Of a DNA stretch of 27,253 bases, positions 1-11,898 are shown piece after piece. The stretch spans positions 120,667-147,919 of the forward strand of contig WELA01005155.1 in assembly GCA_009602735.1 (NCBI GenBank), written 5' to 3'. The notes beneath the pieces are model-generated. The model was given only the letters and a program-made list of their open reading frames with translations. It searched no databases and was not told the origin of the DNA. Made by a program: the position numbers and the translations under genes. Numbering within the stretch: the first letter of the stretch is position 1; each line of letters opens with the position of its first letter. This DNA comes from Mesotaenium endlicherianum (lineage: Eukaryota > Streptophyta > Zygnematophyceae > Zygnematales > Mesotaeniaceae).

Positions 1-187
1 GGGGGGGGGAACCGAGGAAGTTTTAGCGGGCGCGTGCCAGACTTGACCCCCCCCTCTCCCAGCTGTGGCAGCTGTGACACGTGGCAAGCGGCGCCGATGA
101 TTTGCAGCTCTGGCGTGAGGAGTGCCCCTCCCCGGCTTTGACTTTTCTAGAATTCTCTGAAGGGCGAACACTCCTTGGTGGTTTTCC

Positions 188-217
188 AGACTCAGGCAGA
201 CTCAGGCAGGCTCAGGC
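188..217. repeat. Tandem repeat, 10-bp unit AGACTCAGGC, 3 copies
   Basis: Three units in a row, the last with one change (AGGCTCAGGC). The rest of 1-820 is G-rich flank with no recognisable gene. Confidence 0.85.
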
Positions 218-721
218 TCTCCCTACCTCGCCCTCCCTGGGAGGAGGAAGGGGGTGAGGGTTGCGTCCCAGCTGCCCAAGATTGCCGGATGGCAGGCAGG
301 CTGACTCCTGCTTCTACTCTTTTTTTCAATTCTTTCTTTTGGGGCTACAAAAACCGGCGCAAGGAGTAAGACCTGGCTGCAGGAAGGGCGCTGCCGGGGG
401 GGGGCTGCGGGGGCTTAAAGGACTGATGCGTGGAGGCAAAAAGCTTGCATTTTTGCTTTTGACTGCTTTCTGTTCACATTCACTTCGATCCTTGTTCGTC
501 GCCAGATGTTCGACCCCAAGCCACCCGGGAGCGCTCATTCCACTCGTGTATGCCGCCATGCTATGGCGTGCAATATAGGGGTGGGTCTGTTTGCTCATGC
601 GGCAGCGCAAGGCGAAGACTAGAGCTCGGGGTTGAGAGGCGGGCGGTGTCAATGGGTGACGGGAGAGCACCACGTGGGAGGCCCTCTTGTGCTCAGCGAG
701 AGAAGAGAGAAGGGAGAGGGA

Positions 722-805
722 GAGGAGGAGGAGGAGGAGGAGGAGGAGCAGGAGGAGCAGGAGGAGTAGAGGGAGGAGGAGCAGGAGGAGCAGGAGGAGA
801 AGGGA
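722..805. repeat. GGA/GCA trinucleotide microsatellite in a polypurine tract
   Basis: A run of GGA units with interspersed GCA and GTA, part of a purine-rich tract that continues with breaks to about 1400. It sits at the left break of duplication block A and creates long artefactual open frames on both strands. Confidence 0.9.
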
Positions 806-1076
806 AGAGAGGGATGTGCCACAGGGAGGCTCTGTCTCGCGCCCAACGGGGAGGAAGGACCAGGAGGAGGAGGAGGAGGAGGGGACCCAAGAGAGGGGGG
901 GAAGAGAGGGAGAAGGGGGGAACCAATGCGATCGATGCCACACCTTGCGTGCATGCAAAAGTGGAGAGGGGAGGGAGGGGAAGGAGAGGGAGAGGGAGAA
1001 GAAGGGGAGGATAGCGCAGAGAAGCGGAGGGCAGGGGAGGGGCGTGAGGGAAGAGGAAGGAAGGGGCCAAACACAC

Positions 1077-4000
1077 CTGTCCCAGCGACAGCACGGACGC
1101 CCTGTCGCCTGCATAGGTGGCGAGGCCAACACGCTGGATGGCGGGGTCCACTCGGCTCGCGTCTCCCTCCAGCTCAGCCCAGAAGCGCTGCCGCCGCCCA
1201 AAAGGGGGAGAGAGCGAGCGAGGAGGAGGGGGAAGGAGACGGGAAAGAGAGGGTGAGGAGAGGGAGAGAAGAAGCAGACATGGAGAAAGGGAGAGGGAGA
1301 GGCGAGGGTGAGGAGAGGAGAGGAGAGGGAGAAAGGAGGAGGGAAAAGAGGAGGAGGAAGATGAGAGAAGATGGGGAGGGGAGAGTGAAGAGGTCCCGAT
1401 AGCCTGGGAGATAAATTACGCATCTCACTTGCCGTGTGCGCGCCCATGCCATGATGCGACAATGCTCACCAAGCCTTCCAGTGTGCGCGACGAAGCACGG
1501 AACGAGAAAGAAAGAGAGCGCGCCGGGGAGCTGTGGGGCTCGCCAAGCGGGAGGCTCATGTGAACCGTCCAGACGTGCGACAGGTGGACCGTCCAAACTC
1601 AAAACACTCCAAGTGCATAGAGGCAACTTAAACCTCACCCCCCAAGGCCCTGCGTGCTGCAAGCCCGTGCACCCTCACGTGGCCCTTGAGGGAGGAAGAA
1701 GGGGGGGGGGAAGAGTTGAGAGGGGGTATATATGAAGGGGAGGCAAGGGAGAAGAGAGGAGGGGGGGAGCGGGGAGGGGAGCGGGGGTGCAATTGGCTTC
1801 GAGTGCCGCCCAAGTGCCGCCCATCTTACCACGTTGTGGTCCACGCTGAGCTGGCCCTTGATGGCGTCCTTGCCGCCCATCAGATGGACGCCCCGCCGGT
1901 ACACTGCCAGAAGAGGACGAAACAGAAGGGCGGCAGAATGAGTACGGGCGGCATCTTTGCCGCCCATTAGGAGCCGCCCCAGAGGAGCCGCCCCAAAACA
2001 AGAAGGGGACGAACATGATACTGCTGCCAGCTGTGCAGGGCACCAAGGGACAGGTGTCACTTCTGAGCCGGCTGCCGTCGGCGCATATGCCATGATCATT
2101 GCCCGAGAGCTCACCCCTAAAAGCCAGCCTATGAAAGAGCATGCTACGATTCTCATAGGGCTGCCAGGAAAACATGCGACACGATATCGGGGCTGCTACA
2201 GTAGGGGGCCGGGGCTGCTGTTGAAAGTTTGCTGTGGCAAGTTGCTAGACTGGGGTGGCCAAAGGAGGTCAGGCCTCTGGGTCAGAAGTCTGGCCACCGG
2301 AGGAAACAGAAGGTTGTTGCTAGGAAGAGGAGCTCCGATTTAGGGTTCTGAATTTATATTTATGTTAGGGTTTTGGATCCAGCATATCCAAATTTAGGTT
2401 TAGAAACACAAAAGGTTTCACGTGTCGAGTATGAGGTTTGAGGGTTTGCCATAAGGCAAGTAGAATTTTTGGCCTCAGCAATGGGATATTTGAGTGATAT
2501 TTTTGTTTCACACGAAGCGTTGGTATATGGTCACACGCTTGGGTTGCAGGATTTGCATTTAGGGCATTGGGTTCGAGCCAAGTACAGTCGTAGGCGGCGG
2601 GGTCAGTGAGGCTGTGGCCGTCCCACATGAGCCACCCCGCCGTGGGCTTTATGAACCCTGCCACCTGGCGCACTCACAGAGGTGCACAACCACGCACGCA
2701 CTCGCGAGCAAATGCAAGCCACCTGTCTCTTTGTCAGCGTGTGTTAATACCCGACGGTGGCAAACTTAGAGGAGGAGAGAAAACATCAGAAAACAGCTGG
2801 CCTGCCGAGGAAGTGACAGGTGTTGCGGGAGCAGGTGGAAGCGGACGGGACCACCGCACGCTCAGGCCAAAGGGGGGGCAGGGAAGCCCAAATATTTAGG
2901 AGCACCCTAGGAGCGAGTGCTCTCTATTTCCATTTCCCTCAGCCCTTTGGGCTCTGGGCTCTGAGGGTTGAGGCTCGGGCTCTGAGCGTTGGTTCGGGTT
3001 TTGGCTTGAGCTTCGATTGGGCTTCGGTTCCGACTTGGGCTTGAGGGGTGGCACTCGAGCATGCCGGGGCCTGCACGACCTCCCGACGTCTGAAGGAGCG
3101 CAAGTGACAAGAGAAGGCTGCACAGGTTCACGCCGAGCATGTGGTGAGAATGGGGGGACCACACCGCCCACATGCCCGCCACGCGCGAGCTCCAGCAAGC
3201 TGACAAGGTCCGGGGATGCCAACCCTTCCAATGTCCTCCGCAGCATTTTTAGGGTTGGGATCTGGAGAGAGGGGGAGCCGGAGCCTCTGATTTCGTTCAA
3301 GGGGCTTCAATGCTTTGGGCTTCCCAGGTTCTTTTGGGCACCCAGGGCGTGGGGTTTCAGGGCTTAAGAAAAAGGGGTCCTGAGGTCTGGGTTTCAAGTT
3401 TGAAGAGGGGAAGTCTTGAGCTTGGGCTTCAGACTCTAAGAGGCGGGGCCCGGGTCCCAGGGTTCAGGGTTTTGCGCATGAAGGAGGGGTTCCGGGCCCA
3501 AGGCTCGTGGGGGCGAGGAGAGTAAGAGTGTCGTCAATTTGTGGCAGCTGCTCTGAGGAGAGGTGCAGTAGCGCTCACATGTCGGTCCCCGGTTCTAGGT
3601 TTTGTTGTCCAGTATGAAGGGTTTAAGGCGGCAAGCTTCAGGGTCATCTGCTCGGGGGTTTACCACTCTCTTGAAAGCCTTGTTGTCACATGGGAATTCA
3701 GGTTCAAGCAGACAGGCAGCGCGGCGGAACTGCCATCCTGCGGGCTTTCAAAAGCCTTGCAGTTCCTTTGGGGTTCAGGTTTGGAAAGACAGGCAGGGAA
3801 GGGGAAAACTGCCCCGTGTGATTTCGGGCTTAAGATTTACCAAGCGGAGGAAGCTGCTCTTGCCGCTGCCGTTGGGCCCCGTGAGCAGCATTGCCCCCCC
3901 CGTATGCACGCTCATGTTCATCTCGCGGAAGATCGTCTCCCCGCCCCTCATGCAGGCTACCCTGCTGGCCAGCAGCCGTGGCGCTGGAGGCGGCCCTACC

Positions 4001-4113
4001 CCGCCGGGTGGGGGATATTCGACGCCCCAGTAGCTTGGGAAGGAGTTTGTGCTGAGCCTCCTTGTCAGAGAGGGCCCCAATCTCCCAGCCCTGGATTGGC
4101 TATGGTGGAACAT
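1077..4113 (-). pseudogene. CcmA/ABCI1 copy A: exons 1-4 only (partial or truncated cytochrome c maturation ABC ATPase)
   Basis: Four exons read leftwards: 4113-3841, 2664-2586, 1903-1830 and 1187-1077. All junctions are AG...GT and in phase (91 codons; 26 codons plus 1 nt; 2 nt plus 24 codons; 37 codons). The product follows the CcmA family: PRLL and CMRGGE near residues 46-59, Walker A GPNGSGKS at 79-86, then FLRL joined to VAGFIKPTAG, the GKDAIKG...VDHNV block, and SVLSLGQ, the first half of the ABC signature. In the family this ATPase pairs with CcmB in mitochondrial cytochrome c maturation. The first 45 residues are Arg/Ser/Thr-rich with few acidic residues, which suits a mitochondrial presequence. 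Exons for Walker B, the D-loop and the H-loop do not occur between 1077 and the left edge, although in copy B exon 5 lies only 494 bp past exon 4. Homology to copy B stops near 825-834, inside intron 4. Copy A is therefore probably truncated, unless the missing exons lie beyond the window. Confidence 0.8.
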
Positions 4114-4254
4114 TTGAAGCTATCTCACAAGGCACGTGTCATCGTTGTCGTTTCGATCTATGATCGAGGGGAAAGGTAGAAGAGCCCAGAAGGTGCTGAG
4201 TGTCAGTGCTGGAGTGCGAGAAGAGCAGTCGGTGCCAGAAACGAATTTTGGCAG

Positions 4255-4290
4255 CTTAGTCAACAGTTTAGTCAACAGCTTAGTCAACAG
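4255..4290. repeat. Tandem repeat, 12-bp unit CTTAGTCAACAG, 3 copies
   Basis: Three units (the second starts TTT). The partner site in block B, around 22156-22180, has only two diverged units, so the array changed length after the duplication. Confidence 0.85.
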
Positions 4291-4335
4291 GGTTCACAGG
4301 GTTCCATTCTGGCAGTGAAGAGGAAAAAGAATGTG

Positions 4336-5971
4336 ACAGTTTGGTTTTCTGGCAGAAGCTCTGGTGGAGCCACACTATGAAGCATGCATCCAGATGAGCC
4401 TCTTTATTCAGATGTGAGCAGCTTTTCATCGGCACTAAGCCGTCCTTGCCATCGGACTATTTGCTTCCACTTGAATATATTCTTATTACAGTCTTGGCTT
4501 ATGAATATCAGCACATCGTGTAGGGGAATGAAGTAACAAGCAGCCTCCAAAACCAGATGGATGGGGAAAATGAGGTGGTTTCAGAAGTCGCTGTCACACC
4601 CAGTCAGATCAGTTCGAGCGTATTGAAGTTGTGTTGAACACCACAGCTGTACGACATGCTAGACAGGAGCGAGGAAGTGAAAGCAGGAGCGATCTGAAGG
4701 CGAGTTGTTGGGAGGAGCCAAGAGCATGGGCGTTAATTTAGCGACATCTTCCAGATATTGATAGTCAGGGTTATGGACGTTAGTTCACCAAGTTTGTCTA
4801 ATTTGTAATCTTTTGCGATACGTCAAATTGGCCCCTCAGAAAGTTACACTACCACATTATTACATGGTCATGATCTTGATCCTTTGATATTCTTTGAGCT
4901 ACTTTTGGAAGGTCACTGAATAGACACCCATGGACCCGTGAGGGAGTAGTAAGCTCAGGAGGACGGAAGTGGTGAGATGAAGATATACCTTGGAAGTACT
5001 TGGAAGTCGTTATAGTTCATACAATACTTTTTTCTCATCTGAGTTCTGAATGCAGTTCCAATTGGTTTCGATTGGTTCCAATCGATTTGTGCAATAATTG
5101 CGCCTATACGTCGGGATGAAAGCACATATGTAAAATATCTGTTGGTTTCTATACTCCGTATGGACCTGGTATTCTTCCGGCCTACTTCCTGCCCTCAAAT
5201 CACTTTAGTGAGGAGACAACTCCAGCAACACATTTTGCGAAGTATTCGACTACAGCAGTAGTGCTTTGGAACCGTCTGAATGACCATCCATTCCATTTTT
5301 ACCGAAGTCTCCTCTTGATTCTGACGTAGTTCTTTTTCCTCTCAGGAAGTTCTCCGGCAGCATAGGGAGGACTCTTATTCGTGCAAGAGTGAATTTTCCA
5401 TCTCAGACTAACGTACATGAAATGAGCTTGCCGGTCGTGCTCATGAAGAAAAGGAAAATGTGTGACCCTGTACAAGCTTCCCGTGCTCATGCGAAAATTA
5501 TGGTACACACTCTCCCTACCAATGGAAGCTGCACTCACATTTTTTGTCTTCTTATTCTATTACCGGAACATTTGAGCAGTCATTTTCCACGCATACCCGC
5601 GATCAATAACACTGGCAAGGGCGCAGGTGATCAGAAAAAGTATGCCAGGCAGAAATATCAAATCACCCATCATGATTGCATGGTTTAGCATACGCCACAC
5701 CATTACGCATCTCCTTCTTTGCTCGACGTGACTGTCTGAAGACTGGCCAACAATCTTCTTCTGGGATTTTTTTCTTGTCTTATTTTCCAAGTCATAAATC
5801 TGCAAGTCTCATCATGCTACCAGGATCATTAGTGTTGCATTCGATTTCACATGCCTGTGCATTTTCCGTGGATTGTGGGACGAGCACAATCCTGTCTAGT
5901 AATGGTCTTGTGTTAATGCAGAATTCGCTGGACCAAGCTTATGCTTATTTTTCTACACCTTTGTGCTGCAG
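4336..5971. other. Non-coding stretch upstream of the F-box exon
   Basis: AT-richer than its surroundings, with only short open frames that show no recognisable family. It probably holds the promoter and a 5' exon of the F-box gene, but no start codon joined to a clear donor stands out. Confidence 0.4.
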
Positions 5972-7459
5972 GGAAGCTTGAGGGAGACAGGATTGGCAGA
6001 CCTTCCGGATGAGGTCCTGGGTTGCATCCTGGAGTTTGCGGGGCGTACGAAGAAAGGAGGGGTGCACATGAGGCGGGTTGCAGCTCTCAGTAGCGTTTGT
6101 CGTCGGTGGCTGGGGCTTCTCCGCTGCTGCTACACACGTGTGCGCCTCACAGACTCAAGCGATGTAAAGGCTGCACTCAAAGTGTTGCAGACGTGCAAGA
6201 GGGTGTCACATGTGGAGCTTAAAGACGAGGAGGTCCAGAGGGAGAGCAGGAGGCAGCTCCTCGCGTGGCTTGCCAACTCAGGTTGTTCTCAGCTCACGTC
6301 TCTGACGTTGCACGTGGGGACTGAAGTCGAGGACGAAGTGGAGGAAGCTCTGTCAGACGTGGCACTCGTCCTCCAGCAATGCACGAGCCTCCAGGAGCTG
6401 CACTTGGAGTTTGCATTCTGCACGTTGTTGGAGACTTGCTCGAAGAGTTTCTTGCTGAAGTTCCACGCCATGTTACACGCCCTGGACTTCGGCAAACTAG
6501 TCCGTCTGAAGAAGCTGACGCTGGTCTACCAGAGCATCTATGTCGACCTAGAAGAGTTCCTTGTCGATCTGCCTGTGCCTGTGAATGAGTCACTTGCACA
6601 TTTGCCCGAGCTGGAGACTCTGCACTTGACTCTTCCGGCCTGGATGCTGGGGCTGGAGCTACCAGAGTGGCTGGGGAGGTTGAAGTCCTTTGCCAGCTTG
6701 ACGTTGTCGTTATACTTCTACAGGCACCACACGAAGCTGCTCAGCTCTCTGGGAGTCTTGAGCTCGTTACAGACTCTCATCGTCGACGATCAGTCAGATT
6801 ACAGTCACCGCAGGCTCGAGAAGATTCCCCGGCTGCCGTCGCTGACGACATTGAGAATCTCATGCCAAGCGTGGGGGGCGCACATGCCAGAGGTCATCTA
6901 CAGCCCGGGTGTGAAGCAGATGTGTCTCAGCAGCCCAGCTGTCCCAGTGCTGGATCGCTCCCTGCCCGCTCTGGAGGAGCTCGAGCTGGAAGTTCTCCAG
7001 CCAGGGGCCCCTCTGCCTGACTTCTTCGAGCGCACGCCTCGGCTGCGCTCCCTGCGCCTCCGCTTGCGCTCCGCGGCGCCGTCGCTGATTCTCCACCCTC
7101 TCAGCCGGCTGACGACGTTGATAGTTGGTGGCTTCAATTGCTTTCAGATTGGAGGCTCTTACGACAGCGCGTGCCTGCCTGCTCTAAAGCACGTAACCGT
7201 AGAATCCTGCAGCCTGCTGTCGTCGTCTGCCTGGCTGCTGAGCAAGCCTGGGATAGGCGTCCTCATCTACTGTTCCTGCGGTTCGCGTCCCACGGTTCGT
7301 GAGTTTTGCTCGTACGCTGAGTATGCCCGGCAGAGGCCCCCCTGCCGCTTCTCAGAGCGCTACAAGACCAGGGTGATGCGCAGGACCCCCAGGCTGAGGG
7401 GCGCTGATAGCCGTTGGGCAGAGATATCTACCCTTGCGGCACATGCCATACCTGTGTAG
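5972..7459 (+). CDS. F-box / leucine-rich-repeat protein (last or only large exon)
   Basis: About 495 codons are open here. The N-terminus is an F-box: LADLPDEVLGCILEFAG followed by LSSVCRRWLGLLRCC and RVRL, spanning roughly residues 8-58 of this exon. The rest is leucine-rich with repeats of the type LPELETLHL, LSSLQTLIV, LPSLTTLRI, LPALEELELE, TPRLRSLRLR and LPALKHVTV. F-box proteins bind Skp1 in SCF ubiquitin ligases and LRRs usually select the substrate; the target cannot be told. No in-frame ATG precedes the F-box: the first (6068) lies inside it. The sequence before 5972 is a good splice acceptor (TTTTTCTACACC...GCTGCAG/GG), so a short upstream exon should supply the start; I could not place it in 4336-5971. 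Stop is TAG at 7457-7459. GC content is higher than in the flanks, which supports coding. Confidence 0.85.
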   Translation, partial: GSLRETGLADLPDEVLGCILEFAGRTKKGGVHMRRVAALSSVCRRWLGLLRCCYTRVRLTDSSDVKAALKVLQTCKRVSHVELKDEEVQRESRRQLLAWLANSGCSQLTSLTLHVGTEVEDEVEEALSDVALVLQQCTSLQELHLEFAFCTLLETCSKSFLLKFHAMLHALDFGKLVRLKKLTLVYQSIYVDLEEFLVDLPVPVNESLAHLPELETLHLTLPAWMLGLELPEWLGRLKSFASLTLSLYFYRHHTKLLSSLGVLSSLQTLIVDDQSDYSHRRLEKIPRLPSLTTLRISCQAWGAHMPEVIYSPGVKQMCLSSPAVPVLDRSLPALEELELEVLQPGAPLPDFFERTPRLRSLRLRLRSAAPSLILHPLSRLTTLIVGGFNCFQIGGSYDSACLPALKHVTVESCSLLSSSAWLLSKPGIGVLIYCSCGSRPTVREFCSYAEYARQRPPCRFSERYKTRVMRRTPRLRGADSRWAEISTLAAHAIPV

Positions 7460-9469
7460 CCTGCTTGTCTACTCTGTGCGCCAAGTGACCCGCTTTCCGA
7501 GGGTGGCTTGAGGCCCCGAGGGTGAGCTTTGAGGCAGGGGGCAGTCTGGCATTGAGCTAGGACGAGGCCAGCGTTGTTAGGCTGTATCACCTTAAATGAT
7601 TGCCTCGTAGCATCCTCGCAGGCTGGGAGAAGCAGAGGCGGAGACAAATGGCGGCCTGGATATGCGCGGGTGCTGCTGGCCTGCTTGCTGTCAGTACTGG
7701 CGGTGGCGAGCCCAGCAGTGCAAAGCCCTGCATGGAAGGGCAGCACCGTCCTCAATACTTTGGCACTTTTGCTTGCAACAGTGGGGTTGCATCAGGGTCG
7801 CTGTATGAAGGCGCAACTCAGGCAGGCAAGGAGGTGAGCGCGTTGTGGGCCCATTGACTGGGGCAGCGTGTGGCAGCCGTTGGCGGACGGGAGGTCGGTG
7901 AGCCCAAGCAAGACCACTTGGCTGAGGTTTTGAGGACACCAGGTGGCAACGTCGCAGCTCATGTATGTAGCAGTAGGGTCCAAGCCTTGGTTACGACCAG
8001 ACTTGGTTAGTCACTAGTCTAGCCATTTCAGTAGGGGCAAATTAGAACCTGACGATGTTCTTCTAGTATACCAATCTGTACATAAGGGTTACTGGAGGGT
8101 TCAAGCTAGACTTGGACGTTGTTGGGGGTGCTTGTTTGATATGTAACCCGGGACTGCGTCAAGTGTCTGCTGCAATTTTAGGTGGTAAAAAATTGTCAGT
8201 GCAATTGTGCAGCTTTCTATTTACAACTTTTCTTCGGCAAGCCTTGGCTGGATCAAGGCTGAATAATTTCGCATCTATTTGCTTTGTCTGATTGTGAGTG
8301 TACCCCATTTTTGTGGATGTTTGAAAGTCATGCTGTTGTCGTGCTGCTTGCCAAGCTGTAAACTATTTGTATGACGATTCGGGAATGCTTAACCTCCACA
8401 AGGCTTGTTGCCAGAGGACAGCTCCTTGGAGGCTTGGCATGGGTGTGCTTGTTTGTTGTAGGACAACTTTCTTGTCACTCAAAGTTGGAGCTTTATATTC
8501 GTGCAGGCCTGCCTTAGGCAGCTTTATTTGGTTTTTGTTCACTTGCGGTAACTTTGAGTAACTCGAGTCGCTGGTACATTCACGTACCTTGAGTTGCTCG
8601 GGAGTCGGAAGGCCCAAAGTGATTATCTGTGCCCTCAGAATGCGTTCTTTTCACGCCAACTCAGAATTGCTTGGTCAGCTCGGTGCGTCTTAGAAACGTC
8701 AGACTGCTGTAAATAAAAGTTACCGATAGAATTTGTGGTGATTGAAGCTTTGGCATTATGGCCCCCTTTCATGTACCTGGCAGAATGTGGAGGTGAGCAA
8801 AGTCTGAAATGTTTTTAAGAATAAGGTTTTCAGTGCTGGAAATGCCTCACTTGATGGAAAATGCTAAAATCAAGTAGCCTAATAGTTACTACGAAGCTAT
8901 CTACCAATAGCTATTGACCACAATTGCTATCTATCAACAACCTTTGGTATGTACCTTCTCTCAAAATAGAACAAATAAAACCGAATACCTATCCATATCA
9001 AGGAAGCGAGCCATAAGACTCACACAATCCCTCATGCCTGCCTAAAGAGCGTCTCAATTCTTTTCTTTTGTAAGCCGTGCTTTCAGATCAAGCTCATAAG
9101 CAAGCACACAAGCGCGCACAGACTGGCTGGAGGGCCCAAGTGCTCTCTCAAGCGACGGTCAAAATGATGCCAGCTGGAGGGCTCAGGAGCTCACAAATTT
9201 TTTGCAAAGGAGGGATTGTAAATTGTGACAGGTGGAGGACACACAGAGGACACACAGCGGGGCAGAAAGAGCACCAGGTGGAGGGCCCAGATGCTTTTGA
9301 GGTGGCAGCGAGATAAATGAGGCAAAATCCAAGAAAATGCCATGTGGACAGCCAGGAGCTCATGATCAGCTACCAGGGATTGGCAGGAGGAATGCCATGC
9401 TGAGTGGGGAGCCCAGATGAATTATAAACAGGAGTCGGCAGGGCAGGGAAGACACCAGGTGGCGCTCAC

Positions 9470-9501
9470 CTTGACGCCGATGTACCTCACAGTGGAAACC
9501 C
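9470..9501 (-). other. Possible 32-nt micro-exon, unrecognised
   Basis: The minus strand shows a strong acceptor (CTTCGTCTTCATCCTCACCAG) and, 32 nt later, a strong donor (AAG/GTGAGC). It lies downstream, on the same strand, of the candidate exon at 10792-10872. Both its phase and its identity are unknown. Confidence 0.15.
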
Positions 9502-10791
9502 CTGGTGAGGATGAAGACGAAGGCCACAGGTACAATAACACGACACTTGTCTCCCGGCACCCCAAATTGCCTCCTCTGATGAGTCAGCTCCCGCAGTCAG
9601 CCGCGGCCACACACGCGCACACTCGCGCGCCGCGCGTGCATGCGAGAGCGAAGGTAGCCAGCAATGGGCCACAACAGCTGTTGTACCCTCACGTGCCCTC
9701 ATGCAGACCTGCGGATGGCCACCAACAGCGCTCCATGTGTTGTTATTTGGTGCACGGCTCCACTGATAGAGTGACACCTGGCAGGAAAGCACAAAACACA
9801 ATCACGCACACGCTCACGCACGCAATCAGCGCAACATACACGCATAATTTATGGGCCTGTATGCTCCTTGCTATGCCACTTGGTAACCAGGTACACAAGC
9901 TGTTGTTTGATTGGTCAGCTTCCTCCACAATTACAAGGCTGATGCCAAACGGCAAGCAGCAGAGGCAACAGCCAAGTACGCGGGAAGACAAGCTCACAAA
10001 GCAAGGCTTCAATATTACTGAAGGGGGCGCAAGGCTCAAGCAACAAAAAGCTCTGCAAGCACATGCTAGGTAGCAGGCACCCAGCTGTCCAGCCAAAAAG
10101 TCCAGATATTTTGGCCCCGCGCAAGCGCTTGGGTGCACGCACATGCGCATGCGCAATCAACAATTGAATTATATCGGCTATGAGAAGCATGAAGGCGTAC
10201 GATGTGCTCAAAGAAACCCCATCGCACGCACTAGACCATGCCAGCACTCAACAAGCAGCACAGTCAGCAGTCAGCAGTTGGCAACCAGCGGGACCAAGAG
10301 CAGGAGCAGGAGCAGCAGGAGCAACAACAGCAGAATACACGCAAGCAGCACACTTGCACACGCGCACTCGCATTGGCATGCAGTCAGAAGCTAGTTGTTT
10401 CACAGAAGAGTATGCCCCGCGGGCTCAGCTGAGCAGGTGCCGCAGGAGGAGATGCAGCAGGGGCGGCAGCAGATACCAGCACCTGTAGCAGCACCAGGGC
10501 CAGCAGCAACGACATTAGTGGGAGAAGTACAAGGGAAGCTAGAGCAGCAGGTGGCGCAGCAGCAGCAGAAGTACCAAGGGGCAGCAGGAGTAGCGGCCAT
10601 AGCAGGCCTGGGGGGGGACTCAAAAGCTTACAGCAGAGAATCAGAGAGGGGCCTACCTGATGCGCTGCCACTTGGGAAGGGGTGCCAGGTGGCACCACAA
10701 GGTAATGCCTCGTCAACAACGCGATCGCAATTGGCTTGCACCTGCTGCTGGTGCTGCTGCTAGCTGCTGCTGCTGCCCCCCAAAACAATAC

Positions 10792-10872
10792 CCCTCGACA
10801 ATGTCCCTGCGAGCTCTGGCAATGACTCTGGTGGAGTCAAGCTTGGTGTTCAAGGCCAACCCGGTGGGCAAG
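10792..10872 (-). other. Possible internal exon, unrecognised
   Basis: On the minus strand a pyrimidine-rich stretch ending in GTGTGCAG precedes 81 nt that stay open in one frame (reads TGLALNTKLDSTRVIARARR then DIVEG) and end at a GTATTG donor. The peptide is not low complexity, unlike its surroundings. I do not recognise the family. It may be a relic exon or chance. Confidence 0.2.
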
Positions 10873-11898
10873 CTGCACACGCAGTTTCAATAGGCAGACA
10901 AGGACGGGGAGACCAGGTACCGGGCATGTGTGAGGAATAGCGCAAATTGAGTCAGCCTGGGAGCGTTTGGAACAAGATTGGGGATCCTGACCTAGGCCTG
11001 CGCCACATGAAGAGGAGAAGCTGAGAGCCCAAACCAGCGCCTATGTACACCTGTACTATACACACTCTTAAATACAGCCAAAAAAAAAAAATCAGGCCCA
11101 GTAAGTCGCATATGCTCCTTGAGTTCTCTGCATGTCCCCAGTGGCGCCTTCAGGCTTCCAGCTTCATGGACAATCCAGATGGCATGCATGCACGGAGCCT
11201 GGAGGACCAAGCCTGCTGCTTCAAAACACTCTAACCCTAAAAGAAGAGAGGCTGAGCAAGAGACGGGCCTGAGCAAGGAAGAAAGAGCCCCTGTTGAGGC
11301 CACCAATAAAGCCACCAGCCACCAATGAAGTGGATAATCGGGATCCTTCAGGCCCGTTGGTGGAGCCAGTGGTTGAGCCGGCGGACCTCTCTCTCTTTCT
11401 ATCTAAGCTTCTCCCTTAGCACTCAAGTATTCTCATTTTTGAAGTTAAAAACTTTACATTATAACATACATTCTTTATACCAAGCATGTAGACAGGTATA
11501 TGAAGACAAGATAGGCAAGATATATTGAAGCAAAATGAAGCCAGTGGCTGCAGGTAATGATACAATGTGAAAGTTATAGGGACAAGCCTGTGATAAAACC
11601 AATGCTAATTACACAAAGTCCTGCCTGTCTGAATTCTGCTAGCTAATTAAGGTTCCTCACACCAATTCACAAGTCGTCAATGGTGTGGGATAAGGACTTG
11701 ACATTTAGCTTATATCAAATACACAAAATTTTGGCTTCAAGTTACGGCTCAAAAAAAATGTCTCCACTGTATGTCACTCATGATCATAATCATCAATCTT
11801 AACACAGTATCACATACCCACAAGAGGTGAAGTGGATGCAAACCCACAGGAGCAAGGAGAAGCATATACTCCAAACAGTTGTGCTGCAAACTCAATCC

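Larger units (their letters stand above)
825..4335. repeat. Segmental duplication, block A (partner of 19161-22220)
   Basis: This block aligns along its length with 19161 to about 22220 in the same orientation. Exons are almost identical; introns carry many substitutions and indels. The left break is sharp near the shared word GTCTCGCGCCCAAC (834 here, 19161 in the partner). The right break follows the shared ATTCTGGCA/GAAGAGGAAAA near 4312-4335. Block A is longer, mainly because of about 100 extra bases near 1480-1610 and expanded GA-rich intron sequence. I saw no terminal inverted repeats or target-site duplication, so this looks like an ectopic or unequal duplication rather than a transposition. 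Confidence 0.85.

Noticed and set aside
326..1462. 378-codon minus-strand open frame rich in Ser/Leu/Pro
   Set aside because: It arises from a purine-rich tract, is low complexity throughout, and overlaps CcmA exon 4 in a different frame.
10384..10788. Leu/Ala-rich and Gln-rich frames on both strands
   Set aside because: Products of a CAG/CTG-rich stretch; no start context, splice sites or family signal.
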